Below are positions 18,430 through 26,978 of a DNA stretch of 64,000 nucleotides, piece by piece (the first letter of the stretch is position 1; every line of letters begins with the position of its first letter). Source of the DNA: Bradyrhizobium sp. CB82 (GTDB taxonomy: Bacteria > Pseudomonadota > Alphaproteobacteria > Rhizobiales > Xanthobacteraceae); NCBI RefSeq assembly GCF_029714405.1, contig NZ_CP121650.1, forward strand, positions 2,361,001 to 2,425,000, given 5' to 3'. The position numbers and the translations under genes are program-made. The notes beneath the pieces were generated by a model. That model was not told the origin of the DNA and ran no database searches. It saw nothing but the letters and a program-made list of their open reading frames with translations.

Positions 18430-18651
18430 TTAGCCTGAGGTGAAGACGACCCGCAAGGACGGCCGCGAGGCCGCCATCTGTTCGGCGAGCTGCCGTCCGT
18501 TCACGCCGCCGGCCAACACGGTGTCGGTGAATAGCCGGTCGAATTGCGCACCTTCGGCTGCGATCGCGAGCGCCTCGGCAACTTCAAGCCGGAGAGGTCG
18601 ACATCTGATCTGATCTTCGGTTCGGGAGCCGTAATCTTCCGGTTTTGACAT
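18430..18651 (-). pseudogene. Truncated response-regulator receiver domain
   Basis: Seventy-three codons in which FDRLFTDTVLAGGVNGRQLAEQ and ASRPSLRVVFTSG match the middle of a receiver (REC) domain of the hybrid-kinase/CheY type, with the phosphoacceptor Asp in LFTDTVL. The first beta-alpha unit is replaced by unrelated sequence and the frame stops straight after the FTSG strand, so the last third of the fold is missing. No histidine kinase is adjacent. I read this as a gene remnant. Confidence 0.65.
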
Positions 18652-18847
18652 GACGTAACCTAGTGTGGTGAAAGCTAGACACGCTTCTTTTGGTTGCGAA
18701 CACGAGTCTGCGGCGGCGAATCCTGATTTTCGGCTAATTCGAATTGCTCAGGGCTTCAAGACGCAGAGTTCATCCCAACGCTGGGCCAAGTGGCGACTGG
18801 TCTGCGTTCGCTGGGGCAGTCGACCAAAGCCCATTGGAGATCCAGTC
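18652..18847. other. Leader region of the bgsBA-like operon
   Basis: About 200 bp between the receiver-domain remnant and the GTG start of the HlyD-like gene. It is less GC-rich than its surroundings and presumably carries the promoter. The frame of the HlyD-like gene is open through it (from an ATG-like codon at 18665), but the residues look non-coding and GGAG at 18836 supports the later start. I see no clear sigma factor motif. Confidence 0.35.
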
Positions 18848-20128
18848 GTGGTTCGCTTGCATGTCGAACGTTTCATTCGCAGCCGGATTGTTCGTCGAGC
18901 CCTCGCGCTCGGGATCATCGCTCTGGGTGGATGGTCCCTGTTGCCGTATGTGGCCTACCGAATCGCTCCCTCCGCCTTTGTCAATGCCGAGCTCATGCGA
19001 GTGACCGCACCGTTTGCAGGCCAGCTCTCGCCTGATCTTCCGCGCAAGGGTGAGTATTTTCCGCGCACGCGATCGGTGCCGCTGGTCGATGCGCGCTCGC
19101 CGGATCGCCGGCACCTGATGGACCTCGATCAGCAGCTTGCCGTGTCCACCAAACGTGCCGAGCTCGCGCGTCGGCAGCTGGAGGAAATCGCCGAGCTCGA
19201 TCGCAAGCTCGGCGAGCGCAGCGAGGACTATCGTTTGGGGGCGGTAGCACGCCTTAGCCACGAGATCGGAGAAACAGAGGCTGAAAGAGGCGGCTGTCTC
19301 GCCGAAGCGCGGCAGCGGAACGAGGTCGCCGGCCGGATGGACAGGCTTGTCAAGCTCGGCATCAGTTCGCAGATACGCTCCGCCGAGGCTCAGGCCTCGC
19401 AGGAGGCAACCGTGACGCGGTGCCAGATGGCCGATGAACGCCTGCAGCGGCTGAAGACTGAACTTGGGGCGGCCGAGAAGGGCCTTTATCTTCGTGGCGA
19501 TGCCAATGACGTTCCCTATTCTCAACAGCAGCGCGAGCGGCTCGTTCTCCGCCGTCAGGAGCTCGAGACGGACCTGTTGCAAAACAGCTCGCGTTCCGCG
19601 CAGCTGGCTGCCGAAATCGCCGAGGAGCGCGCCCGACTTGCTCGTCTCGATCACTACGATCTGTCCCTGCCGGCAGCTCACGTGGTCTGGTCGGTTGCGG
19701 CCAGCCCTGGCTCGATGGTCACGGAAGGGCAACCGGTCCTCGATTTTGCGGATTGCGGACGCCGATTCATCGTCGTCGAACTGCCCGAGCGCGATTTCGA
19801 GAAGATCAAGGCTGGAGATGCGGCCACCGTCCGCCTGATTGGCAGCCAAGAGTGGAAGACCGGTCAGGTCCGGCAAGTCCGCGGATCGGCGGCGTACGCT
19901 GATGATCGGCTGCTCGCGGCTCGGGTGCCGCGGCCCGATCCGGGGAATATCACCGTTGAGATATCGCTTCCGGCTGATGAGACGCCGGCCGACCGCAGCG
20001 GCTCCTGCGATATCGGACGGTTAGCTGAGGTGCGCTTCGAGCGCAGAGCCAATGGCCTGCTTCGATTGGTGAGCTCGAGGTTGCGATGGCTGACCGCTCG
20101 CCTGGAACTCGACCAGTCATTCCTGTGA
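18848..20128 (+). CDS. HlyD-like membrane fusion protein, BgsB-like
   Basis: A 426-residue protein with a single N-terminal membrane helix (ALALGIIALGGWSLLPYVAY, about residues 18-37). A long coiled-coil region follows (about 95-260, rich in Glu, Arg and Leu), then HlyD-type barrel domains with SVAASPGSMVTEGQPVLDFAD and RFIVVELPERDFEKIKAGD. The GTG at 18848 is chosen because GGAG is 8 bases upstream. It lies 12 bp ahead of a processive glycosyltransferase, the order of the two-gene bgsBA locus of Sinorhizobium meliloti (mixed-linkage beta-glucan). By analogy it would help carry a polysaccharide across the periplasm. The similarity is in architecture and gene order; I could not align sequences. 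Confidence 0.7.
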   Translation: MVRLHVERFIRSRIVRRALALGIIALGGWSLLPYVAYRIAPSAFVNAELMRVTAPFAGQLSPDLPRKGEYFPRTRSVPLVDARSPDRRHLMDLDQQLAVSTKRAELARRQLEEIAELDRKLGERSEDYRLGAVARLSHEIGETEAERGGCLAEARQRNEVAGRMDRLVKLGISSQIRSAEAQASQEATVTRCQMADERLQRLKTELGAAEKGLYLRGDANDVPYSQQQRERLVLRRQELETDLLQNSSRSAQLAAEIAEERARLARLDHYDLSLPAAHVVWSVAASPGSMVTEGQPVLDFADCGRRFIVVELPERDFEKIKAGDAATVRLIGSQEWKTGQVRQVRGSAAYADDRLLAARVPRPDPGNITVEISLPADETPADRSGSCDIGRLAEVRFERRANGLLRLVSSRLRWLTARLELDQSFL

Positions 20129-20140
20129 GCGAGAAATTCC

Positions 20141-22327
20141 GTGCAGGCCACGACTCTGCCTCTCTTTCAGCTGTTCGCGCCGATGCTGTGCATCTTCGCG
20201 GCGATGTACCTGTTGGCGCCGACTTTTCCGGTCGATCGCCTTTGGGCCCGGGTCGCGATCTTCTCCACGGTTTGGCTTGTCGTAGCTCGCTATCTCGAAT
20301 GGCGTATCTTCACCACGGTGCTGCCGGCAACCGGGACTTGGTACCAGGTCTGCTGGATCTGGTTCTGCCTGTTCGTTGAGCTTCTGACCTTCGCAGATCA
20401 GTTTATTCTCTATCTGATTTTCCTTCGCAGGACCGATCGCCGCAGCGAAGCGGATCAGCACGAGCATCGGCTTCGCAGCCGGCCGGATGACGCGCTGCCC
20501 TCGGTCGATGTCTTCATTCCGACCTATGACGAGCCATGCGAAGTGCTGGAAAAGACGATCACGGGCGCACTGTGCTTGGACTATCCAAACTTCCATGTCT
20601 GGGTCTTGGATGATGGTCGCAGGCCCTGGCTCAAGGAGCTCTGCGAGCAAAAGGGTGCCGGTTATCTCACGCGCGCCGACAACGTGAATGCCAAGGCCGG
20701 CAATATCAATCATGCGCTGACGATGATCAGCGGCGAGTTCTTCGCGATCTTTGACGCGGACTTCGTGCCGCAGCGCAATTTCCTGATGCGCACAATCGGC
20801 TTCTTCGCCGATCAGAAGATCGGAATCGTTCAGATCCCGCATACCTTCTACAATGAGGACCCGATGCAGGCGAACCTCGGCCTGCACAGGGGCCTGCCGG
20901 ACGAACAACGATTCTTCTTCGATTCCATCATGCCCGCGCGGGACGGATGGGATGGGGCCTTTTGTTGTGGTTCCAACTCCGTCACACGTCGTGCAGCACT
21001 CCGCGTGGTGGGGGATGCCCTGCCGACCCAGTCCATCACCGAAGACATCCTGCTGACGCTGGTGCTGCTCCGTAAGGGGTACATCACCCGCTATCTTCGC
21101 GAACCGCTGGCAATTGGACTGGCGCCGGAAAGCCTCGGCGCGTTTTTCGTGCAGCGGCAACGCTGGGCGCGCGGCGCGATCCAGACTCTGTTTCTCGCCG
21201 CCGGCCCGCTCGGCCCCGGACTGGGCTTGATGCATCGGCTCCTGTTCTTTCCGACCCATTGGCTCTCGTTGGGTTTGCGGGCGATCATGGTCGTGGTGGT
21301 TCCGATCGTGTTCATGTGGACCGGCCTGTCGCCTGTCGTCGACGTCACCCCCGAGTCGGTCTTCTTTTACTTGTTCCCCGCAATCTTGGCGCTTAACGGC
21401 GGCATATCCTGGTTTGCACCGCACGAGCATTTTCCGCTCGCCGCTCAGGTGTCGGCGACGATCCAGAGCTTTAAAATTCTGCCGACGGTGCTCGGGACTC
21501 TCGTCAAGCCGAAGGGACATGCGTTTAGAGTGACGCCCAAGGGGGCTGCCGCGCGGTGCGCAAGCTACGCCGCGGAGATATTCTGGCCCTCGGCCGCGCT
21601 GATGGCATTGACGGTTATCGGTCTTGTCGTGAACACGATCCCGGAATGGCGGATTATCGATCATCCTGTCGCTTTACCGATGGTCGCGTTCTGGTCGGTC
21701 GTGAACATCGTCGTGCTTTTCTTCGTCTGCATGACCTCGCTGCAGGCGCGGATGGGGCGCACCGAGGAGCGTTTCGATCTCGACGAATCCGTCTTGATCC
21801 AGACCGAGACCGGCGAGCGGCTGTCTGGACGGATGAGCAACGTCTCCCTCTCTGGCGCTGGCGTTCGGCTCGACTTCGGCATTGACGGTCCACGCCCCGG
21901 AGAACCGCTGCGCGTGCACGTTGCGCAGGTCGGTTGGATCGACGCGATGGTGGCGCAACAACGAGGCCAGCTTGTCGGGATAAGGTTCCATTTGCCGCCG
22001 TCGCTTGAACGAGACCTTCTGATTCGCAAGCTCTTCACCGGCGCCCGTCCGAGGCGGAACGGTGTCGTCGCGTGCTCGGTGAACAGGGCGATGCTCAAGA
22101 ACATCTGGTTAATGGCCACGCCGTCGCCGGACGTCGTCATAAACCGCACGAAAGCCGCGTCGTTTGCTCCGGCTGAGCGCCTTCCGGCAGAGACTTTGGT
22201 CATTCGGCCTCAACCACCGACCAGCGATTTGGCGCATCTTGCCCGAGTTCGAAGCCGGCATCCGACAAGTCTCGCTGAACTTCACCTTGGCCAAGTGGTC
22301 GGCACTGCGCTCGAGGCATCAAATTGA
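20141..22327 (+). CDS. Processive beta-glycan synthase (GT2, BcsA/BgsA-like) with degenerate PilZ domain
   Basis: A 728-residue inner-membrane glycosyltransferase. Membrane helices flank a cytosolic GT2 core with all the processive synthase motifs: DVFIPTYDEP (123-132), DDG (157-159), DAD (205-207), TED (300-302) and QRQRW (338-342). More helices follow to about residue 535. A C-terminal beta domain (about 545-645) looks like PilZ: it keeps NVSLSGAG but has ERFDLDE where the RxxxR c-di-GMP motif should be. The substrate is probably UDP-glucose. With the HlyD-like gene upstream this resembles BgsA, the mixed-linkage glucan synthase, more than a cellulose operon, since BcsB, BcsC and a cellulase are absent. 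Start is GTG. Confidence 0.82.
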   Translation: MQATTLPLFQLFAPMLCIFAAMYLLAPTFPVDRLWARVAIFSTVWLVVARYLEWRIFTTVLPATGTWYQVCWIWFCLFVELLTFADQFILYLIFLRRTDRRSEADQHEHRLRSRPDDALPSVDVFIPTYDEPCEVLEKTITGALCLDYPNFHVWVLDDGRRPWLKELCEQKGAGYLTRADNVNAKAGNINHALTMISGEFFAIFDADFVPQRNFLMRTIGFFADQKIGIVQIPHTFYNEDPMQANLGLHRGLPDEQRFFFDSIMPARDGWDGAFCCGSNSVTRRAALRVVGDALPTQSITEDILLTLVLLRKGYITRYLREPLAIGLAPESLGAFFVQRQRWARGAIQTLFLAAGPLGPGLGLMHRLLFFPTHWLSLGLRAIMVVVVPIVFMWTGLSPVVDVTPESVFFYLFPAILALNGGISWFAPHEHFPLAAQVSATIQSFKILPTVLGTLVKPKGHAFRVTPKGAAARCASYAAEIFWPSAALMALTVIGLVVNTIPEWRIIDHPVALPMVAFWSVVNIVVLFFVCMTSLQARMGRTEERFDLDESVLIQTETGERLSGRMSNVSLSGAGVRLDFGIDGPRPGEPLRVHVAQVGWIDAMVAQQRGQLVGIRFHLPPSLERDLLIRKLFTGARPRRNGVVACSVNRAMLKNIWLMATPSPDVVINRTKAASFAPAERLPAETLVIRPQPPTSDLAHLARVRSRHPTSLAELHLGQVVGTALEASN

Positions 22328-22611
22328 GCTATCGACGGTCAAGCCGCTTACCGATGCCATCGGTGTCCTGGTGCTCTGCCACAAACCACAGCGGAAACGA
22401 CAGTGCCCCTCGGCCAAGACGCTCAACGGGCTTTCAGGGTGAAGGAAGTACCACTTGATCGATCGCCGGAGTGATCCTCGCCTGGGGCGTCTGACGTCCT
22501 GGGCCACGGCATTGGTGGCGGTTGCCTACCTGGCGGACCTCGCAGATTGAGAGGATTCGCCCTCGCTCGCCCCGCTCTGGCTTCTAGCGTCCGGGAACGC
22601 GGAGGCGTGTC
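22328..22611. other. Intergenic region after the glycan synthase
   Basis: No firm gene. A 31-codon frame from a TTG at 22455 to 22550 follows GGAAG and encodes a short hydrophobic peptide (TSWATALVAVAYLADLAD). It could be a real membrane peptide but the evidence is thin. The right end holds the 3' side of the leftward PHB depolymerase gene. Confidence 0.3.
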
Positions 22612-23835
22612 TCACGAATTCACGTGCACGAAATCCCGCAAGAGCGGATAGATCTCGCTATTCCAGCGCTTGCCCGAGAACACGCCGTAATGGCCGACGC
22701 CGGCCTGCATGTGATGGGCGCGGCGGTAGGCGCGTACGCCGGTGCAGAGATCTTGCGCTGCGAGCGTCTGGCCGATTGAGCAGATGTCGTCCTTCTCGCC
22801 CTCGACCGTCATCAGGCCCATGCGGCTGACCGCCTTCGGGTTCACCGGGCGCCCGCGGTGGGTCATCTTGCCGAGCGGCAGGAGATGCTCCTGGAAGACG
22901 TCGCGCACGGTCTCGATGTAGAACTCTGCGGGCAGGTCCATCACCGCGAAATATTCGTCGTAGAAGGTCTTGATGGTCGCCGCCTTCTCCTTCTCGCCCT
23001 TGGCGATGTGATTGGCGAGGTCGAGATGCTGCTTGATGTGGCGCTCGAGATTCATCGAGACGAAGGCCGTGAGCTGCACGAAGCCCGGATAGACTTTGCG
23101 GAACGCGCCGCGACACTGGACCGGCACGTAGTTGATCAGATTGCGCTCGAACCAGGTGATCGGCTTGCTCTTGGCGAACTCGTTCACCTTGGTCGGCGCT
23201 ACGCGCGTATCGATCGGTCCGGCCATCAGCGTCAGCGTCGCTGGCCGCGACGGATGATTGTCCTCGCACATGATCGCGGCGGCCGCGAGGGCGGACACCG
23301 AGGGCTGGCAGATCGCGACCATATGAGGGCGCGGTCCGAGCTGAGCGAGGAAGTCGATGAGGTGCTCGGTATAGTCGTCGAGGCCAAAGCGGCCTTCGCT
23401 GCGTGGAATGTCGCGCGGATTGTGCCAGTCGGTGATGTAGACGTCGTGGTCCTGGAGCAGCGTCTTCACGGTGCCGCGCAGGAGCGTGGCGAAATGGCCT
23501 GACATCGGCGCCACCAACAGCATGCGCGGCTGCTCGGGCCCATCGTCCTTTTTGAAATGCAGCAGCGAGCCGAAGGGTGTGGCGTACGCGATCTCCTCCC
23601 GAACGCCGACCTCGCGATTTCCCACCATCGCACTGTCGATGCCGTAGGCCGGGCGGTCATAGCTGATGGTGGAGCGCGAGATCAGCTCCAGCGCAGCCGA
23701 CAGCCGGCCGACGAGGGCGTGCGACATCCCCTGGGGCACCAGATTGAGGTATTTGAGGGCAGACGAAGCCCCCGCCCGCCATGGCTCCGTCAGATCCATG
23801 TGGTTCTGAAATGCCTGATAGTACATCGACATCAT
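22612..23835 (-). CDS. phaZ: Intracellular polyhydroxybutyrate depolymerase (PhaZ)
   Basis: About 407 residues, full length for the intracellular PHB depolymerase family, which releases 3-hydroxybutyrate units from native storage granules in the cytoplasm. The nucleophile elbow has cysteine in place of serine (VAICQPSV, Cys near residue 176), as in this family. Other family segments are ITDWHNPRDIP, TLMAGPIDTRVAP and the C-terminal His region AGVGHYGVFSGKRW. The start is unclear between ATGs at 23835, 23832 and 23826 and a GTG at 23850. It is divergent from the glutathione transferase gene and its sigma-54-like promoter. Confidence 0.9.
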   Translation of the reverse strand: MMSMYYQAFQNHMDLTEPWRAGASSALKYLNLVPQGMSHALVGRLSAALELISRSTISYDRPAYGIDSAMVGNREVGVREEIAYATPFGSLLHFKKDDGPEQPRMLLVAPMSGHFATLLRGTVKTLLQDHDVYITDWHNPRDIPRSEGRFGLDDYTEHLIDFLAQLGPRPHMVAICQPSVSALAAAAIMCEDNHPSRPATLTLMAGPIDTRVAPTKVNEFAKSKPITWFERNLINYVPVQCRGAFRKVYPGFVQLTAFVSMNLERHIKQHLDLANHIAKGEKEKAATIKTFYDEYFAVMDLPAEFYIETVRDVFQEHLLPLGKMTHRGRPVNPKAVSRMGLMTVEGEKDDICSIGQTLAAQDLCTGVRAYRRAHHMQAGVGHYGVFSGKRWNSEIYPLLRDFVHVNS

Positions 23836-23910
23836 TATTGAAACGCCCACCCTGACCCCAGGCGACTATGCAATATCGACGCCAGATTCGAGTCAATTCG
23901 CCCTGAAAAC

Positions 23911-23926
23911 TGGCATGTCGCTTGCT
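23911..23926 (+). promoter_or_regulatory. Sigma-54 (RpoN) type promoter before the GST gene
   Basis: TGGCATGTCGCTTGCT matches the -24/-12 consensus TGGCAYRN4TTGCW at every defined position. It points toward the GST gene at 24011. The predicted transcript would begin near 23937, leaving a leader of about 75 bases. No enhancer-binding-protein site was identified. Confidence 0.6.
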
Positions 23927-24010
23927 GTGGAATACGGGGAAGCACAAACTGTGGGCATCGCGCATGCCGAGGCGGCGGCGGCGCGAATTCAGGCGTGAGG
24001 GAAAGGCCAT

Positions 24011-24667
24011 ATGGCGAAAGCGACACTCACCATCAGCAGCAAGAACTACTCGTCCTGGTCGCTGCGTGGCTGGCTTTTGACGAAGTTCTCAGGGCTCGAT
24101 TTCGAGGAGATCGTCACCGCGCCGGATGACCCGTCCGCGCGCGCCGAGATCCTGCTGCTGTCCTCATCGATCCTGGTGCCGTGCCTGCGGCACGAGGGCG
24201 CCACCATCTGGGACACCCTGTCGATCGGCGAGTATCTCAATGAGGTGATGCCGGAGGCGGGACTGCTGCCGGCCGACCGCATCCAGCGCGCCCATTGCCG
24301 CTCGATCTGCGGTGAAATCCATTCCGGCTTTACCACGCTGCGCGCCTCGCTGCCCGTGAACCTCAAGGGCCATTTTCCCGGCTTCAAGATCTGGTCGCGC
24401 GCGCAGGCCGACATCGACCGCGTCTGGGCGATCTGGCGCGACTGCCTGCAAAAGTCCGGCGGTCCGTTCCTGTTCGGCGAGAAGCGCACCATAGCGGATG
24501 CGATGTACGCGCCCGTCGTGACGCGCTTTGTAACCTATGACGTCAAGCTCGAGCCGCAGCTCAAGGCCTATGCCGATACCATCATGGGCATGGACGAGAT
24601 GGCCGAATGGATCGAAGCCGCCAAGGCGGAGCCGGCGGAGATAGAGGAACTCGAGGTCGAATATTAG
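24011..24667 (+). CDS. Glutathione S-transferase family protein
   Basis: A 218-residue protein with a thioredoxin-like N-terminal domain (ISSKNYSSWSLRGWLLTKFSGLDF, with Ser/Tyr candidates for glutathione activation; cis-Pro in SILVPCLRHEG; DTLSIGEYLNE binding gamma-glutamyl). A helical C-terminal domain follows (GPFLFGEKRTIADAMYAPVVTRF). This matches the YfcF-like group. ATG follows GGGAAAGGCC. A sigma-54-like promoter lies about 85 bp upstream and a hairpin terminator directly overlaps the end. It probably detoxifies electrophiles or peroxides in the cytoplasm; substrates are unknown. Confidence 0.9.
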   Translation: MAKATLTISSKNYSSWSLRGWLLTKFSGLDFEEIVTAPDDPSARAEILLLSSSILVPCLRHEGATIWDTLSIGEYLNEVMPEAGLLPADRIQRAHCRSICGEIHSGFTTLRASLPVNLKGHFPGFKIWSRAQADIDRVWAIWRDCLQKSGGPFLFGEKRTIADAMYAPVVTRFVTYDVKLEPQLKAYADTIMGMDEMAEWIEAAKAEPAEIEELEVEY

Positions 24668-24692
24668 GCAGCCCTTTCGGTGGCTGCCCGTT
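24667..24692 (+). terminator. Intrinsic terminator after the GST gene
   Basis: GGCAGCC (24667-24673) pairs with GGCTGCC (24682-24688) around an 8-base loop and is followed by CGTTT. The stem starts at the last base of the stop codon. The T-run is short. Confidence 0.6.
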
Positions 24693-24908
24693 TGCGGCGC
24701 GATTAACCTTTGCCGCCGGCCGCGAAGCTCTGCTGGCGCAGTCTGTCCTTGATCTGGTACGTCGATGCCGAGCCTCGCCGACATCTAGGGGTGAACAGGC
24801 CGACAACGGAGCCCAGCGGCTGATTCGGACGCGATTTGTTCGGTCCGCGTTCCGAATCTTAAAGAACGACCGGGCCCCGTCGCATTTTGAGACAGGTCGC
24901 CCGCCTCT

Positions 24909-25133
24909 TTACGCCATGCCCGTCTGCTTCACGCGGGGGAGGCGCCAGCCGATCACCGTCGCCTCTACGGCGATGCCGGCCTCATGATTCTGCCAGCGCC
25001 CCCCGACATAGCGGCAGGCAAAGGGCAGGGTGTAGGTTCCACTATGGTCTTCGCAAAGCACTTCGACCGGCATGCCAGGCGGTGGTTCTCCCTCGCCGTT
25101 GAATTCGGCCAGACGTCTTTCGCGCGTTGCCAT
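24909..25133 (-). CDS. Conserved hypothetical small protein
   Basis: Seventy-four residues starting MATRERRLAEFNGEG. The start at 25133 is preceded by AGGGGAG. The body is mostly beta-prone (VEVLCEDHSGTYTLPFACRYVGGRW), with two Cys and several aromatic residues, and no signal peptide or membrane helix. I recall similar small proteins in bradyrhizobia but know no function. It stands alone between the GST gene and a rightward secreted protein. Confidence 0.6.
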   Translation of the reverse strand: MATRERRLAEFNGEGEPPPGMPVEVLCEDHSGTYTLPFACRYVGGRWQNHEAGIAVEATVIGWRLPRVKQTGMA

Positions 25134-25320
25134 TCGCAATGATCTCCCCTCAAAAAGGATGCGGGGTCGAGCGCCCCACTCTCCGCAACCGTCGTTAGTC
25201 CTCCAACGCGGAGGAACCACGCAAGCTCAACGCGAGAATGCGGTGCCAGTATGGTATCGTCGTGCGAGTGCGTGCCGTCTGCGCAATTTGCCGTGATCGC
25301 CGTTTTCATGAGGAACCTGC

Positions 25321-25683
25321 ATGCTGGGCCGGAATGCTTCGCTATGTGTCGCAATTTTGCTGCTCGTGACGATACCAACGGGACACATCAGCGCGCAGGA
25401 TGTTCCCGGCATCGAGATCTGCACGGTCGAGAAGACCTGGGAGCGGCGGACGAGCTGCCTGCAAAGCAATGTCGACTTTCTCCAGAAGACCCTGACCAAG
25501 CTCGCCCTCGATCATCAGCAGAAGATCGACACTGCCTATCGCCAGATCGACGCGTTGAAAGCGACGGTGGCGGGTTTGCAGAAGGCGCTCGGCGATCTTC
25601 AGGCCACGCAGACGAAGACTGCGGAGGATCTGAAGAAGAAAGAGGACGCGCCGGCGAAGGAGGCAACACCGGCGAAGGAGTAG
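25321..25683 (+). CDS. Secreted/periplasmic coiled-coil protein, unknown
   Basis: A 120-residue protein with a clear signal peptide (LCVAILLLVTIPTGHISAQ, cleavage near residue 26). The mature part has two Cys (EICTVEKTWERRTSCLQ), then a heptad-rich coiled coil (about 48-100) and a Lys/Glu/Ala-rich tail (KKKEDAPAKEATPAKE). It is probably a periplasmic, possibly trimeric or dimeric, protein. Function is unknown, and no neighbour suggests one. Confidence 0.6.
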   Translation: MLGRNASLCVAILLLVTIPTGHISAQDVPGIEICTVEKTWERRTSCLQSNVDFLQKTLTKLALDHQQKIDTAYRQIDALKATVAGLQKALGDLQATQTKTAEDLKKKEDAPAKEATPAKE

Positions 25684-25724
25684 GTGGGTTAGCGTAGCGT
25701 AATCAACTCTACGCAAATGGTTTC

Positions 25725-25846
25725 GCTCTCGTGTCCCGGATGCGGCGCGGCATGAAATGACGCGACGCAGAGCCGGGACCTAGCCGATGGGCCCCGACTC
25801 TGCAGTGCATCGCTTCGCGCTGCACTGCGTCCGGGGCACGAGAGCG
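25725..25846. repeat. Large palindromic repeat (family E)
   Basis: A long imperfect inverted repeat: CTCTCGTGTCCCGGATGC at the left pairs with the right end GTCCGGGGCACGAGAG. An inner hairpin is built from GCAGTGC and GCACTGC. Only this copy was seen in the window. Confidence 0.7.
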
Positions 25847-25924
25847 GTTGACAGCAACGCCGATCAAATGAAGCGGCCGTTGATCGCGTAAACCGGTCGC
25901 GCTTCGAATGAGGGCCGTAAGTTC

Positions 25925-26758
25925 ATGAACCCAGCCCAGCGCGCACTCTGGTTCATCGAAAGCCACCTCGCCGAGCCGCTCACGCTCGACGAGATCGCTG
26001 AGATCGGCGGTGTGTCGCGCTTCCACATGGTGCGCGCGTTCGCCGCGGCGACCGGCTTTCCGGTGATGCGCTACGTGCGCGCACGGCGGCTGACCGAGGC
26101 AGCACGCGCGCTCGCGCGCGGTGCGCCGGACATTTTGTCGCTGGCGCTGGAAGCGGACTATGGCTCCCACGAAGCCTTCACCCGCGCGTTCCGCGACCAT
26201 TTCGGCGTGACGCCCGAAGCGGTCAGGGCGGCGACGTGCGTCAGACACCTCACGCTTCAGGAGCCTATCCTCATGGACTCGACCATGCTCGACAATCTCG
26301 CGCCGCCTCGTTTCGAGACCGCCAAGGCCTTCCTCGTCGCTGGTATCGGCGAACGTATCTCCTGCGACAATGGTGCCATCATCCCGGGCCTCTGGCACCG
26401 CTTCCACCAGGAGGTCGCCGACATTCCGGCGCGCGCCGGTCAGGTCGCCTATGGCGTCTGCTGCAACGGCGATGATGCCGGCAATTTCGATTATATCGCC
26501 GGCGTCGAGGTCTCCGATTTCTCCGATCTGCCGCGCCGCTTTGGCCGCATCCGCATCCCCGAGCAGCGCTACGCGGTGTTCACCCACGCAGACCACGTTG
26601 CCTCAATCCGCGGCACCGTCAACACGATCTGGAATCAGTGGCTGCCGGCCTCTGGCCTGAAGGCCGCTGACGCCCCGAACTTCGAGCGCTATGACGAAAA
26701 GTTCGATCCCAAGACCGGCAATGGCGGTTTCGAGATCTGGGTGCCGGTGAAGGAGTAG
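25925..26758 (+). CDS. AraC family regulator with C-terminal GyrI-like domain
   Basis: A 277-residue Rob/MarA-like regulator. The AraC DNA-binding domain comes first (residues 1-105: LAEPLTLDEIAEIGGVSRFHMVRAF and ALEADYGSHEAFTRAFRDHFGVTPE). It is followed by a GyrI-like effector domain (about 125-277; RFGRIRIPEQRYAVFTHADHV is characteristic). Such proteins bind small amphipathic ligands and switch on efflux or stress genes. No obvious target is adjacent. Confidence 0.9.
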   Translation: MNPAQRALWFIESHLAEPLTLDEIAEIGGVSRFHMVRAFAAATGFPVMRYVRARRLTEAARALARGAPDILSLALEADYGSHEAFTRAFRDHFGVTPEAVRAATCVRHLTLQEPILMDSTMLDNLAPPRFETAKAFLVAGIGERISCDNGAIIPGLWHRFHQEVADIPARAGQVAYGVCCNGDDAGNFDYIAGVEVSDFSDLPRRFGRIRIPEQRYAVFTHADHVASIRGTVNTIWNQWLPASGLKAADAPNFERYDEKFDPKTGNGGFEIWVPVKE

Positions 26759-26849
26759 AGCATGATCCGGAAAAGTGTGTAGCGGTTTTCCGAAAAGATC
26801 ATGCTCAAACAACGACCTAAAGCGCGATGACCAATCTCATCGCGCTTTA
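26758..26849. repeat. Paired intergenic hairpins
   Basis: Two inverted repeats in tandem directly after the regulator. The first has arms GAGCATGATC and GATCATGCTC with inner GGAAAA/TTTTCC. The second (26818-26849) has perfect 13-base arms TAAAGCGCGATGA and TCATCGCGCTTTA around a 6-base loop. They may end transcription from both sides or be mobile palindromes. Confidence 0.7.
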
Positions 26850-26978
26850 AAGCGCAACACTGGCATTCCTGGCTGCTTGCTTGGCAAGCGGGAGCGACTT
26901 TGCCATAACCGCATGCAAATCTTGCGTGCGGGGCCGACATCTCCCGTGCAAGCCATAACAAGCCGCCGGGAGGCCAAA

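Noticed and set aside
20117..21664. A 515-codon open frame antisense to the glycan synthase
   Set aside because: The opposite strand carries all GT2 motifs in order; the antisense product has no recognisable fold.
20141..22327. Calling the GT2 gene bcsA of a cellulose operon
   Set aside because: bcsB, bcsC, bcsZ and bcsD-type genes are missing, and an HlyD-like partner is present instead.
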